A stretch of 64,000 nucleotides of DNA from Massilia sp. Leaf139 (GCF_001424165.1 NZ_LMOJ01000025.1:578134-642133), one strand, 5' to 3'. Counted from the first letter of the stretch, positions 18,493-27,454 are shown. Made by a program: numbers and translations. The notes: generated from the letters alone by a model not told the origin.

Positions 18493-20535
18493 ATGAACGT
18501 ATTTTTTGAAGAATCGGGCGACTTCAAGGTCGGCACGGTGTTGTCGACGGCCGGCGAAGCCTATCAGGTGGAACTTGCGAGCGGCAAACGCAGCAAGGTC
18601 AAGATCAAGGACGTGCTGCTGCAGTTCGAGAAACCGGCGCCGGAAGCGCTGCTCGAGGCCGCCAAAGGCATCGCCGCCGAGGTCGACCTCGACTTCCTGT
18701 GGGAAGTGGCTGGCCAGGAAGAGTTCGGCTTTGCGGAACTGGGCGCCGAGTATTTCGGCCACGCGCCGTTGCCGCCGGAAGCGGCCGGCCTGGTGCTGGC
18801 GCTGCACAATGCCCCGATCTACTTCTACAAGAAAGGGCGCGGACGCTACAAGGCCGCGCCCGAGCAATCGCTGCGCGCGGCCCAGGCCGGCATTGAAAAG
18901 AAGAAGCAGCAGGCGCTGATCCAGGCCAGCTATGTCGAGGAACTGAAAGCGGGCACGCTACCGGCTGCGATGCAGCCCATCGTGGCGCAACTGCTGTTCA
19001 AGCCCGACAAGAACACGATCGAATACAAGGCGCTTGAAGCGGCCGCGAATGAGCTGCAAACGACGGCGCCGCGCCTGATGCTGGCGACGAAAGGCATCGC
19101 CTCGCCTAAAGACTTGCACATGGGACGTTTCTTGTTTGAGAACTTCCCGCGCGGCGCCGGCTTCCCGCAGGTCGCGGTACCGAGCGCGCCGACGGCGCTG
19201 CCGACGGCGAATGTCGCCGCCTTTTCGATCGACGACGTTACCACCACCGAAATCGACGACGCCTTCTCGGTCGAGCAACTGGACGACGGCAATGTGCGCG
19301 TCGGTATCCACATCGCCGCGCCGGGTCTCGCCATCAAGCCGGACGACGAGATCGACAAGATCGCCCGTTCGCGCATGTCGACCGTCTATATGCCTGGGGA
19401 CAAGATCACCATGCTGCCGGACGAGGTCGTGAATGCCTTCACCCTGGCCGAAGGCAACACCTGCCCGGCCTTGTCGCTGTACGCGACCTTGAACCCGCAG
19501 GATTGGTCGACCATCTCGACCACGACCCGCGCCGAACTGGTGCCGATCAAGAGCAACCTGCGCCACAACGACCTGGATGCGCTGGTCAACGAGGAAACCC
19601 TGGAAAACGGGGAAGGCGAGTATCCGCACAAGGCCGAGCTGGCGCTGCTGTGGAAGTGGGCCTTGAAACTCGAAGCCGGCCGCATGCTCAAGCGCGAAGC
19701 CTTCGGCTTGAAGCCGGAGCAGGGCAACCGCGTCGATTTTAACTTTTATGTCGAGGACGACGTGGTGTCGATCGTGCGCCGCAAGCGCGGTGCGCCGCTC
19801 GACAAAATTGTTGCCGAACTCATGATTTTCGCGAACAGCACCTGGGGCAAGCTGCTGCACGACTCGGGCGTGCCGGGCATTTATCGTTCGCAGGGCGCCG
19901 GCAGCGGCGCCGGCTGGGCGGCCAAGATGCAGGTGCGCATGGTCACGCACGCGGCGCCGCACCAGGGCCTCGGTGTCGACCAGTACGCCTGGAGCACCTC
20001 GCCGCTGCGCCGCTATACCGACCTGGTGAACCAGTGGCAGATCATCGCCTGCGCCGAGCACGGCGTGACGGCGCCGCTGGTGGCCCCGTTCAAGCCGCGC
20101 GATGCGACCCTGTTCTCGATCGTCTCGGCCTTCGATGCAGCCTATGCGGCCTACAACGACTTCCAGCAGACGATGGAACGCTACTGGTGCCTGCGCTGGC
20201 TGGGCCAGGAAGGGGCCAAGCAGGTCGATGCCGTCGTATTGAAAGACGACGTGCTGCGCCTGACGGACGTGCCGCTGGTGATCCGCCTGGCCGGCATGCC
20301 GCAGGTCGCGCGCGGCGCCCAGGTGCGACTCGACATCGTGCGCTGGGACGAAGTCGACCTGTCGCTGGAAGCGCGCCTGCTGGAAGTGGCGGCGGCGCCG
20401 GGCGAGGACATCGCCTTCGAGGAGGAAGAGGTCGAGGGCGCCGATACCGGCGAGGCGGCCGTGGAAGAAGTGGTCGAGGCCGAAGGCGCGGTGGCGGCGG
20501 TGAGCACTGACGACGCGGCGCCGGCCGCTTCCTGA
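18493..20535 (+). CDS. RNB-domain ribonuclease (RNase II family)
   Basis: The 680-residue exoribonuclease-like protein has the RNB catalytic signature SIDDVTTTEIDDAFSV (245-260), whose aspartates bind Mg2+, and SPLRRYTDLVNQWQ near the end of the catalytic domain. The N-terminal 230 residues do not look like standard RNase II cold-shock domains. The last 40 residues are very acidic (EEEEVEGADTGEAAVEEVVE). A classical C-terminal S1 domain is short or diverged. It probably degrades single-stranded RNA 3' to 5'. It begins 1 nt after ubiC and overlaps the next gene by one base (TGATG). Confidence 0.88.
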   Translation: MNVFFEESGDFKVGTVLSTAGEAYQVELASGKRSKVKIKDVLLQFEKPAPEALLEAAKGIAAEVDLDFLWEVAGQEEFGFAELGAEYFGHAPLPPEAAGLVLALHNAPIYFYKKGRGRYKAAPEQSLRAAQAGIEKKKQQALIQASYVEELKAGTLPAAMQPIVAQLLFKPDKNTIEYKALEAAANELQTTAPRLMLATKGIASPKDLHMGRFLFENFPRGAGFPQVAVPSAPTALPTANVAAFSIDDVTTTEIDDAFSVEQLDDGNVRVGIHIAAPGLAIKPDDEIDKIARSRMSTVYMPGDKITMLPDEVVNAFTLAEGNTCPALSLYATLNPQDWSTISTTTRAELVPIKSNLRHNDLDALVNEETLENGEGEYPHKAELALLWKWALKLEAGRMLKREAFGLKPEQGNRVDFNFYVEDDVVSIVRRKRGAPLDKIVAELMIFANSTWGKLLHDSGVPGIYRSQGAGSGAGWAAKMQVRMVTHAAPHQGLGVDQYAWSTSPLRRYTDLVNQWQIIACAEHGVTAPLVAPFKPRDATLFSIVSAFDAAYAAYNDFQQTMERYWCLRWLGQEGAKQVDAVVLKDDVLRLTDVPLVIRLAGMPQVARGAQVRLDIVRWDEVDLSLEARLLEVAAAPGEDIAFEEEEVEGADTGEAAVEEVVEAEGAVAAVSTDDAAPAAS

Positions 20536-20837
20536 TGGCACACCTGGCCGAGGCGGCCGCGCCGCCTGCACGCAAGCGCAGCCGCTCGCTGCGCGCGGTG
20601 GTGCTGGTGACGGCCGCGCTCATCCTGGCCTACTGGTGCGTCTTCGGCTGGATGGTGTACCGTTCGCCGCTGTCCTACGAGGCGATCGATCTCGACCACG
20701 ACGGGTCGGTCAGTTTCGACGAGGCGGATTATGTGTCCTCGTTCGGGATGCGCACGATTTACCGGCAGGGCGCAGAGTGTATCGAGTATTTTGCGGAAAA
20801 AGACGGGCACGCGCTGACGCTGGTCTGCCCCAAATAA
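20535..20837 (+). CDS. Small membrane protein with one EF-hand
   Basis: A 100-residue protein: a basic N-terminus (RKRSRSLR), one membrane helix (about 21-40), then a canonical EF-hand loop, DLDHDGSVSFDE (Asp52, Asp54, Asp56, Gly57, Ser58, Val59 and Glu63 in the right positions), and a two-cysteine tail. The topology predicts the EF-hand outside the inner membrane, where it could sense Ca2+. It overlaps the RNB gene stop by one base. No characterised family recognised. Confidence 0.75.
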   Translation: MAHLAEAAAPPARKRSRSLRAVVLVTAALILAYWCVFGWMVYRSPLSYEAIDLDHDGSVSFDEADYVSSFGMRTIYRQGAECIEYFAEKDGHALTLVCPK

Positions 20838-20857
20838 ACCGATAGCCGTCGCGCACC

Positions 20858-20868
20858 GTAGGGTGCAC
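20858..20868. repeat. Half-copy of the GTAGGGTG extragenic palindrome
   Basis: GTAGGGTGCAC matches the left arm of the extragenic family seen complete at 37939-37983, but there is no matching right arm. Probably a decayed copy. Confidence 0.35.
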
Positions 20869-20979
20869 ACCCGCCGACATTTTTCTCATCCGTTGCCACG
20901 CCGCCACCAAGCTCCCACGCGGCCGCTGCGCACGGTAGAATGCTCGGATTCCCAGATTCAAAGCCGTCCGGCCGCCCGC

Positions 20980-21861
20980 GTGAAGTATTCCCGAGAAAAC
21001 CGTCCCCTCATGATTGCCCTGGCCGCTTCGGTGGCGGCGCACGCGGTCTTGCTCGCCGTTCGTTTCGTGGCCCCCGACGCCTTGCGCTTCGAGCCGGCCG
21101 ATCCGGGCCTGGAAGTCATCCTCGTCAACGCCAAGCACGCCAAGGCGCCGACCAAAGCCGAGGCACTGGCCCAGGCCAACCTGGAAGGCGGGGGCACGGC
21201 GGACGCCGGCCGTTCCAAGTCGCCGCTGCCGGATCTGCGCAAGAACGAGAACGGCGACAGCATCAAGGCCCTGCAAAAGCGCATCGTCGAGCTCGAGCAG
21301 TTGCAGCAGAACGTGCTCACGCGCGTCCAGAACGCCAGCTTCAAGGCCGCGCCCGTCACCGACAAGGACAAGCCCGATCCGACCCGCACCGGGCAGGACG
21401 AGGTCGACACCACGCGCCAGATCGCGCGCATGACGGCCGAGATCACGCAGACCATCGAAGATCAGAACAAGCGCCCCAAGCGCACCCACATCTCGCCGAG
21501 CACGCGCCAGGTCGGCTATGCGCTGTACTACAAGGCGATGCAGAAGCAGGTCGAAGAAGTCGGCACGTTGAACTTCCCCCAGCAGAACGGCAAGAAGCTG
21601 TATGGCGAGCTGGTGCTGTCGATCCCCGTCTTCCAGGACGGCAGCCTGTACCAGAAGGAGGGCGGGCCGCGCATCGAGCGCTCCTCCGGCAATCCGGCGC
21701 TGGACAAGGCGGCGCTCGACATCGTGCGCCGCGCCGCGCCCTTCGGCGCCTTCCCGCAAAACATGCGCAGCGCCGGCAAGGACGACCTCTGGATCGTCAT
21801 CACCCGGTTTACCTTTACCCGCGAGGAAAAGGTAAAAGCGCAATTGCAGGAGGGCGTATGA
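20980..21861 (+). CDS. TonB-like energy transducer protein
   Basis: About 293 residues. One N-terminal membrane helix (ALAASVAAHAVLLAVRFVAP) is typical of TonB. A long, charged, partly coiled-coil middle follows (KALQKRIVELEQLQQN, then Asp/Lys-rich segments). The C-terminal domain (about 190 onward: KLYGELVLSIPVFQDGSLYQ...NPALDKAALDIVRRAAPFGAFP) matches the TonB C-terminal fold. It should span the periplasm to an outer-membrane partner; no exbBD is nearby. The GTG at 20980 was chosen over ATG at 21010 because it keeps a basic N-terminus before the helix; both are possible. It overlaps aroE by ATGA. Confidence 0.82.
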   Translation: MKYSRENRPLMIALAASVAAHAVLLAVRFVAPDALRFEPADPGLEVILVNAKHAKAPTKAEALAQANLEGGGTADAGRSKSPLPDLRKNENGDSIKALQKRIVELEQLQQNVLTRVQNASFKAAPVTDKDKPDPTRTGQDEVDTTRQIARMTAEITQTIEDQNKRPKRTHISPSTRQVGYALYYKAMQKQVEEVGTLNFPQQNGKKLYGELVLSIPVFQDGSLYQKEGGPRIERSSGNPALDKAALDIVRRAAPFGAFPQNMRSAGKDDLWIVITRFTFTREEKVKAQLQEGV

Positions 21862-22673
21862 GCGATCGGTATTGTGTGATCGGCAATCCGGTCGCGCACA
21901 GCAAGTCGCCGCAGATCCACGCCGCCTTTGCTGCCCAAACCGGGCAGGACATCGCATACGAGCGCTGCCTGGCGCCGCTCGACGGCTTCGCCGCCACCCT
22001 GCGTTCCCTGGTAGCGCAGGGCTACAAGGGCGCGAACGTCACTGTCCCCTTCAAAATCGAGGCGAGCACGCTGGCCACGCGCCTGAGCGATCGCGCGCGC
22101 GCCGCCGGCGCCGTGAATACCCTCGGTTTCGGCGGCGGCGAGATTGTCGGCGACAACACCGACGGCCCCGGTTTGGTCGCCGACATCATCAAGAATGCCG
22201 GCGTGGCGCTGGCCGATAAACGCATCCTGCTGCTGGGCGCGGGCGGCGCGGCGCGCGGGATCATGCTGCCGTTTATCGAGCAGCGGCCGCGCTCGATCCT
22301 GGTGGCGAACCGTACCCGCGCCACCGCCGTCAGCCTGGTCGACAGTTTCGCAGGCCACGGTGTCCCACTCGCCGCCTGCGGTTTCGACGAGATCGACGGC
22401 GCCTACGACATCGTCGTCAACGCCACCTCCAGCAGCCTGGCGGCCGAGATGCCGCCCGTGCCGGCCGCGGCGTTCGCGCCAGGGAGCCTGGCGCTGGACA
22501 TCATGTACGGCAGCGCGCCGTCGCCCTTCATGAACTTTGCGGCGGAGCAGGGCGCACGCACGCGCGACGGCCTCGGCATGCTGGTCGAGCAGGCCGCCGA
22601 AGCATTCGCGCTCTGGCGCGGCCTGCGGCCGGCCACGGACGACATCCTGAACAATTTGCGCAACCTAAAATAA
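21858..22673 (+). CDS. aroE: Shikimate dehydrogenase (NADP+)
   Basis: The 271-residue enzyme reduces 3-dehydroshikimate to shikimate. It has the substrate motif GNPVAHSKSP (Ser15, Ser17), catalytic Lys66 in GANVTVPFK with Asp102 in GDNTDGPG, and the nucleotide loop LLGAGGAARG (125-134) followed by VANRTRA, the NADP-type phosphate site. The start overlaps the TonB-like stop (ATGA), with AGGAGG upstream. Length is standard. Confidence 0.96.
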   Translation: MSDRYCVIGNPVAHSKSPQIHAAFAAQTGQDIAYERCLAPLDGFAATLRSLVAQGYKGANVTVPFKIEASTLATRLSDRARAAGAVNTLGFGGGEIVGDNTDGPGLVADIIKNAGVALADKRILLLGAGGAARGIMLPFIEQRPRSILVANRTRATAVSLVDSFAGHGVPLAACGFDEIDGAYDIVVNATSSSLAAEMPPVPAAAFAPGSLALDIMYGSAPSPFMNFAAEQGARTRDGLGMLVEQAAEAFALWRGLRPATDDILNNLRNLK

Positions 22674-22681
22674 ATACAACG

Positions 22682-23407
22682 ATGGCAAAACGCGGCAATG
22701 GATCGGCAAGCGCGAAGGGCGGCCGGCGCTGGATCAAGTGGATTATTTTGGGGCCGATCCTGGCCGTCTTCCTGCTCCAGCTGTATTTCTTCGTCCAGGT
22801 GTGCTGGTTCGTGTACTTCAATCCGAGCTCGACCAGCTTCATGCGCCAGCAACTGTCCGAGTTGCGCGAAAAAAATCCGGATGCGCAGCTGAAGCACCAG
22901 TGGGTGCCCTACGACCGCATCTCGAACAATCTGAAACGCGCCGTGGTCGCCTCGGAAGACGCGAATTTCGCCGACCACCCGGGCGTCGACTTCGAGGCGC
23001 TCGAACGCGCCTACGAGCGCAACAACCGCAAACACAAGGTGGTCGGCGGCGGCTCCACCATCACCCAGCAGCTGGCCAAGAACCTCTTCCTGTCGGGCTC
23101 GCGCAGCTACCTGCGCAAGGGGCAGGAGATGATCATCGCCTTCATGCTGGAGACGGTGATGAGCAAGCGCCGCATCCTCGAGGTCTACCTCAACGTGGTC
23201 GAGTTCGGCCGCGGCGTGTTCGGCGCCGAAGCGGTCGCACGCTACTATTTCCGTGTGCCGGCCGCCAAGCTGGCCCCGGCCCAGGCCGCGCGCCTGGCCG
23301 TGATGCTGCCCAATCCGCGCTATTACGACCGCAACCGCAGCACGAATTACCTGGTCAAGAGAACGGGCCTGATTCAGCGCCGCATGGCCTCCGCCGAATT
23401 GCCTTGA
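22682..23407 (+). CDS. mtgA: Monofunctional peptidoglycan glycosyltransferase
   Basis: The 241-residue GT51 enzyme polymerises lipid II glycan strands at the inner membrane. A single N-terminal anchor (about 20-46) is followed by the GT51 motifs: catalytic Glu92 in ASEDANFADHPGVD, GGSTITQQLAKNLFL, KGQEMIIAFMLE and YLNVVEFGRGVFG. No transpeptidase domain is present, so it is the monofunctional type. It lies 8 bp after aroE. A nested palindromic element begins at its stop codon and may terminate the transcript. Confidence 0.96.
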   Translation: MAKRGNGSASAKGGRRWIKWIILGPILAVFLLQLYFFVQVCWFVYFNPSSTSFMRQQLSELREKNPDAQLKHQWVPYDRISNNLKRAVVASEDANFADHPGVDFEALERAYERNNRKHKVVGGGSTITQQLAKNLFLSGSRSYLRKGQEMIIAFMLETVMSKRRILEVYLNVVEFGRGVFGAEAVARYYFRVPAAKLAPAQAARLAVMLPNPRYYDRNRSTNYLVKRTGLIQRRMASAELP

Positions 23408-23505
23408 GCGCCTAACAAAACCGCCATGGCTGCGTTGCAACGCCTCGCCGTACCTTCGTACTGTCTTCGGCGCTGCGCCTTGCCCTGACGGTTTGTTAGG
23501 CGCTC
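23406..23505. repeat. Nested extragenic palindrome, copy 1 (core GTAC-CTTC-GTAC)
   Basis: The outer arms 23406-23423 (GAGCGCCTAACAAAACCG) and 23489-23505 (CGGTTTGTTAGGCGCTC) are inverted with one base missing. The centre is GTAC (23450-23453), CTTC, GTAC (23458-23461), flanked by GC-rich half-palindromes. It starts inside the mtgA stop codon and could act as a terminator. The second copy is at 47517-47634. Confidence 0.7.
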
Positions 23506-23631
23506 TTAAGCGTCGGCCTGCCAATTCGCTGAAAATCCGCCGAATGCCCCGCGAAACTGTCGTTTCGGGGTGGCTCCGCCCGGGGCTAACGGGTACACTT
23601 GCGTCAGTTTTGATTCCGGCCGAGAAAGCGC

Positions 23632-24606
23632 ATGATCAACGTATTTGTCCTACAAAATGGCCGACTGAACCAGGTACCCATCGCTTCGCGCGCCGACCTG
23701 GAGAACGCCGCGCCTGTCTGGGTCGATCTCACCGATCCGGATGACGACGAACGCGCGTGGGTCAAGGCAATCTATGGCGTGATTCTGCCGGGCGAGGACG
23801 AAGTCTCGGACATCGAAGCCTCGGCGCGCTACTACGAAGCGGAAAACGGCGACCTGCACCTGCGCACCGACTTCCTGCGCGAAGAGGACGACGGCCCCTC
23901 GCGGGTGGTCACCGTCGCTTTCATCTTGTCGGGCAAGATGCTGTTCTCGGTGCACAACGACGATCTGCCCGTGTTCCGCCTGGTGCGCATGCGCGCCCGT
24001 TCGCGTCCCGGTTCGATCGCCGACTACATGGACGTGCTGCTCGACCTGTACGCGACCGACGCCGAATATTCGGCCGACGCGCTCGAGGGCATCTACGAAA
24101 GCCTGGAAGAAGTCAGCACCCGCGTGCTGCAGAAGGAATTCACCGACCAGGATGCGGCCGCCGCGCTGAACGCGATCGCCCACGAGGAAGACTTGAACGG
24201 CCGCATCCGCCGCAACATGATGGACACGCGCCGCGCCGTTAGCTTCCTGATGCGCGGCCGCCTGCTGAACTCGGAACAATTCGACGAGGCGCGCCAGATC
24301 CTGCGCGACATCGAATCGCTGGACGGCCACACCTCTTTCCTCTTCGACAAGGTCAACTTCCTGATGGATGCGACCGTCGGCTTCATCAACATCAACCAGA
24401 ACAAGATCATCAAGATCTTCTCTGTGGCCTCGGTCGCCTTCCTGCCGCCGACCCTGATCGCCAGCATCTACGGCATGAACTTCCATAAATGGTTCCCGGA
24501 GCTGGACTGGACTTTCGGCTACCCGTTTGCACTGGGCCTGATGGTGGCGAGCGCGATTGCGCCGCTGTGGTATTTCAGGAAGCGCGGCTGGCTGAAGCTG
24601 GCCTGA
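23632..24606 (+). CDS. corA: CorA-family magnesium/cobalt channel
   Basis: The 324-residue protein has an acidic cytoplasmic domain, the long helix with the GMN pore signature (YGMNF, 280-284) and two C-terminal membrane helices. Charged residues at the very end (FRKRGWLKLA) fit the basic-sphincter region. It imports Mg2+ and may also carry Co2+ or Ni2+. It is separated from mtgA by the palindromic element and so probably has its own promoter. Confidence 0.95.
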   Translation: MINVFVLQNGRLNQVPIASRADLENAAPVWVDLTDPDDDERAWVKAIYGVILPGEDEVSDIEASARYYEAENGDLHLRTDFLREEDDGPSRVVTVAFILSGKMLFSVHNDDLPVFRLVRMRARSRPGSIADYMDVLLDLYATDAEYSADALEGIYESLEEVSTRVLQKEFTDQDAAAALNAIAHEEDLNGRIRRNMMDTRRAVSFLMRGRLLNSEQFDEARQILRDIESLDGHTSFLFDKVNFLMDATVGFININQNKIIKIFSVASVAFLPPTLIASIYGMNFHKWFPELDWTFGYPFALGLMVASAIAPLWYFRKRGWLKLA

Positions 24607-24801
24607 GGTGTATCCCGAGACCGCCACGGTCTCAAGCGAAGCGCGGCAAGTACACGCCTGGGGCGACAGGTCAGCCCCATGACGAACTGGCTTGCATGGT
24701 TCACGGTGTCGATCTACGACAACGAGATCGTTGCCAACCGGTTCAAATAAGCGTCAACGGCCGCTGAAATTAAATTTCTGAAGTGTGCTTGGGATGAAAT
24801 T

Positions 24802-25311
24802 TTATTTCACGGCCACCGCGCCCATCGGTTCGCGGAAACCTTCGCCGCCATCGGCGCAGCGCAGGCGGCTGATGACCTTGCCGCGCCGCGCGACGATGAC
24901 GCCATCCTCGAATTCCGGAGTCGATCCGTCGGCGGCGCGCGCCACCTTGCTGTAGACGGTGTACGTGTAGGCGCCGCGCTTGAAGGCAACCGTGGTTTCG
25001 CCGCCGCCGATCAGGGGCACGGATTTCACGGTGAAGGCGGCGCTGGCCTGGCGGCCGGGTTCCGGATAGCTCAGTTCGAGCGCGTCCGGGCCGCCGAAGC
25101 GGTAGCTCAGCATGCCGCGGTCGCCGGCGGGACGGCACAGCGACACCAGCTTGCTGCCGACATGGCAGGCGAACACGACGGGTTCGTTGGCAGCGCATAG
25201 CGACGCGGCCTGCGCCGGCAGGCCCGCGCAACAAGCGGCGGCGAGAACCAATCTAGATACCCAACGCTTTCTTGATGCTTGCAAGGCGCGCTCCGCGATC
25301 TTCGAGTCCAT
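24802..25311 (-). CDS. Predicted secreted (periplasmic) protein, unknown function
   Basis: Up to 169 residues. A basic stretch (SRKRWVSR), then LVLAAACCAGLPAQA and a plausible signal-peptidase site before ASLCAANEP, indicates export. The mature part has several cysteines and the pattern CHVGSKLVSLCRP...LSYRFGG, followed by beta-rich sequence. The start is uncertain: ATG at 25311 overlaps the GH19 gene by 59 bp, while TTG at 25284 has GGAG about 8 nt upstream and gives a more typical signal peptide. Overlap with a signal-less cell-wall hydrolase suggests it could be its periplasmic inhibitor; this is an inference only. Confidence 0.65.
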   Translation of the reverse strand: MDSKIAERALQASRKRWVSRLVLAAACCAGLPAQAASLCAANEPVVFACHVGSKLVSLCRPAGDRGMLSYRFGGPDALELSYPEPGRQASAAFTVKSVPLIGGGETTVAFKRGAYTYTVYSKVARAADGSTPEFEDGVIVARRGKVISRLRCADGGEGFREPMGAVAVK

Positions 25312-26059
25312 TCAGGCCGCCATTGACGGCGCGGGTGACTTGCTCCAGGTCGTCCTGGTCGGCAAGCGCATTGACTGTACGCGCATCCCAGTAATAGAAA
25401 GCCGATTCGATGGCGTATTTGAGTTCGCTCATGAGCAGTTCCGGTTGCGCCACAAAATCGCGCGGGTCGGCCGGGCTGCGCGCATTATGGGCCTCGGTAA
25501 AAGCGGCGTAGTTGCTCTTGCCAGTCAGCTGGATCAGGCCGCGTCCGCGGTAGCGCCAGCCCTCGCCGGAGGCTTCGTCGCCATTGCCGAGCCGGTTGGC
25601 ATAGACATAGGCCAGCAGCCGCTCCGGGTTGCCGGCGTATTGGTCGGAATTAAGCCAGAGCTTGGGCCGCAGGCGCGCCGGCGCGCCGTCCGGCCCCAGG
25701 CGGCAGTCGTCGCTGGCGCGGTCGTACTGCTGGCGTCCGCCGCGGCAGCCGAAGATCTCGCGCATGCGCGGCGCCGAGTAATTGCCGTTCTCTTCGGTCG
25801 CACGCAATCCACTCTCATGGCCGATCTGCGCCAGGAAGTGGGACAGGCGCAGCGGCGTGTCGACGTCGTAGCGGCGCGCATAATCGTTGAGGGCGTCGAC
25901 GATGCCGGCGTAATAGGCGTCGGAATTCGAGGGATCGGCCGCGCGCAGCAACGCCACCGTGACCGTCGCCAATGCCTGCGGGGTGTGCGGCAGCGGCTGC
26001 TGCGAGCGCGGCACCCGCGAACGGGGCGCGCCGGGAAGGGAGCGTCGGAGTCGTGCCAT
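25253..26059 (-). CDS. GH19 family glycoside hydrolase (chitinase/endolysin type)
   Basis: About 268 residues. The GH19 catalytic fold is clear: FLAQIGHESGLRATEENGNYS with the acid Glu of HES, then VYANRLGNGDEASGEGWRYR, GRGLIQLTGKSNYAAF and a C-terminal AVNGGLNGLEDRGARL. This is the phage-endolysin/bacterial form, expected to cleave peptidoglycan or chitin. There is no signal peptide; the N-terminus is basic and Pro/Arg-rich (ARLRRSLPGAPRSRVPRS). An insert with two cysteines lies near residues 115-135. The ATG at 26059 was preferred to an upstream GTG at 26095. The gene overlaps a secreted-protein gene downstream. Confidence 0.87.
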   Translation of the reverse strand: MARLRRSLPGAPRSRVPRSQQPLPHTPQALATVTVALLRAADPSNSDAYYAGIVDALNDYARRYDVDTPLRLSHFLAQIGHESGLRATEENGNYSAPRMREIFGCRGGRQQYDRASDDCRLGPDGAPARLRPKLWLNSDQYAGNPERLLAYVYANRLGNGDEASGEGWRYRGRGLIQLTGKSNYAAFTEAHNARSPADPRDFVAQPELLMSELKYAIESAFYYWDARTVNALADQDDLEQVTRAVNGGLNGLEDRGARLASIKKALGI

Positions 26060-26143
26060 GATGGAGTCCAGCCGAAGTTGGAACCATGATGGCACAAGGC
26101 GCGCGCCGCACCGCGCACGCCGGCAGAGTGCGTTTGCTCTTTA

Positions 26144-27454
26144 TTAAGCGATGCGGGCGAAGACTTTCCGTGCGGCCGCGATCGTTTCCTCGATGACCGC
26201 GTCGCTGTGTGCGGCGGACACGAAACCCGCTTCGAACATGGCCGGCGCGAAATACACGCCCTCGTCGAGCATGCCGTGGAAGAAGGCATTGAAGCGCGCC
26301 TTGTCGCCCGCCATCATCTGGCCATAGGTCGAGGGCACCTTGTCGCTGAAATAAAAGCCGAACATGCCGCCGACGGCATCGCCGCAGAAGGCGATGCCCG
26401 CTTCCTGCGCCGCCGCCGTGAGGCCGTCGACCAGCTTGCGGCTCTGGGTCGCCAGGTGCTCGTAGAAGCCGGGTTCCTGCACCAGTTTCAAGGTAGTCAT
26501 GCCGGCGGCGACCGCCACCGGGTTGCCCGACAGGGTGCCGGCCTGGTAGACCGGGCCGATCGGCGCCATCTTCTGCATCAGCTCGCGCTTGCCGCCAAAG
26601 GCCGCCACCGGCAAGCCGCCGCCGATGACCTTGCCGAGGGCAGTCAGATCCGGAACGATGCCGTACATTCCCTGGGCGCCGCCGAGGCCGACGCGGAAGC
26701 CGCACATCACCTCGTCGAAGATCAGAACGGCGCCGTGCTCGGTGCACAGTTCGCGCATGCGCTGCAAGAATTCCGGCGTGGCGCGGATCAGGTTCATGTT
26801 GCCGGCGACCGGTTCCACGATCACGCAGGCGATGGTGTCGCCCATCGAGGCGAATGCGTCTTCGAGCTGGGCCACGTTGTTGTAGTCGAGCACCAGGGTG
26901 TGCTTGACGAAGTCTTCCGGCACGCCGGCCGAGGTCGGGTTGCCGAAGGTCAGCAGGCCCGAGCCGGCTTTCACCAGCAGCGAATCGGCGTGGCCGTGGT
27001 AGCAGCCTTCGAACTTGACGATCTTGTCGCGGCCGGTGGCGCCGCGCGCCAGGCGCAGCGCGCTCATGGTCGCTTCGGTGCCCGAGGACACCAGGCGCAC
27101 CTGTTCGATCGAAGGCACCAGCTTGCAGATTTCCTCGGCGATCTCGATCTCGCCTTCGGTCGGCGCGCCAAAGGAGAGGCCATTCGCGGCCGCGTCCTGC
27201 ACCGCCTTGATGACTTTCGGATGGGCATGGCCGACGATGGCCGGGCCCCAGGAACCGATGTAGTCGATGTAGCGCTTGCCGTCGGCATCCCAGAAATACG
27301 GCCCCTCGGCGCGGGTGATGAAGCGCGGCGTGCCGCCCACGGAGCGGAAGGCGCGCACCGGCGAGTTGACGCCGCCGGGCGTGCTTTCCTGGGCGCGGGC
27401 GAACAGGGTGTCGTTGCGGCTGTCGTTGCGGGAAGCGGTTTGTTCAGTCGTCAT
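26144..27454 (-). CDS. hemL: Glutamate-1-semialdehyde 2,1-aminomutase
   Basis: The 436-residue PLP enzyme makes 5-aminolevulinate, the tetrapyrrole precursor. It has [16 protein letters not shown] (123-138), [15 protein letters not shown] and the PLP lysine Lys275 in [13 protein letters not shown]. Length is standard. It follows the ThiD-like gene by 16 bp on the same strand, a pairing common in Burkholderiales. Confidence 0.97.
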   Translation of the reverse strand: MTTEQTASRNDSRNDTLFARAQESTPGGVNSPVRAFRSVGGTPRFITRAEGPYFWDADGKRYIDYIGSWGPAIVGHAHPKVIKAVQDAAANGLSFGAPTEGEIEIAEEICKLVPSIEQVRLVSSGTEATMSALRLARGATGRDKIVKFEGCYHGHADSLLVKAGSGLLTFGNPTSAGVPEDFVKHTLVLDYNNVAQLEDAFASMGDTIACVIVEPVAGNMNLIRATPEFLQRMRELCTEHGAVLIFDEVMCGFRVGLGGAQGMYGIVPDLTALGKVIGGGLPVAAFGGKRELMQKMAPIGPVYQAGTLSGNPVAVAAGMTTLKLVQEPGFYEHLATQSRKLVDGLTAAAQEAGIAFCGDAVGGMFGFYFSDKVPSTYGQMMAGDKARFNAFFHGMLDEGVYFAPAMFEAGFVSAAHSDAVIEETIAAARKVFARIA

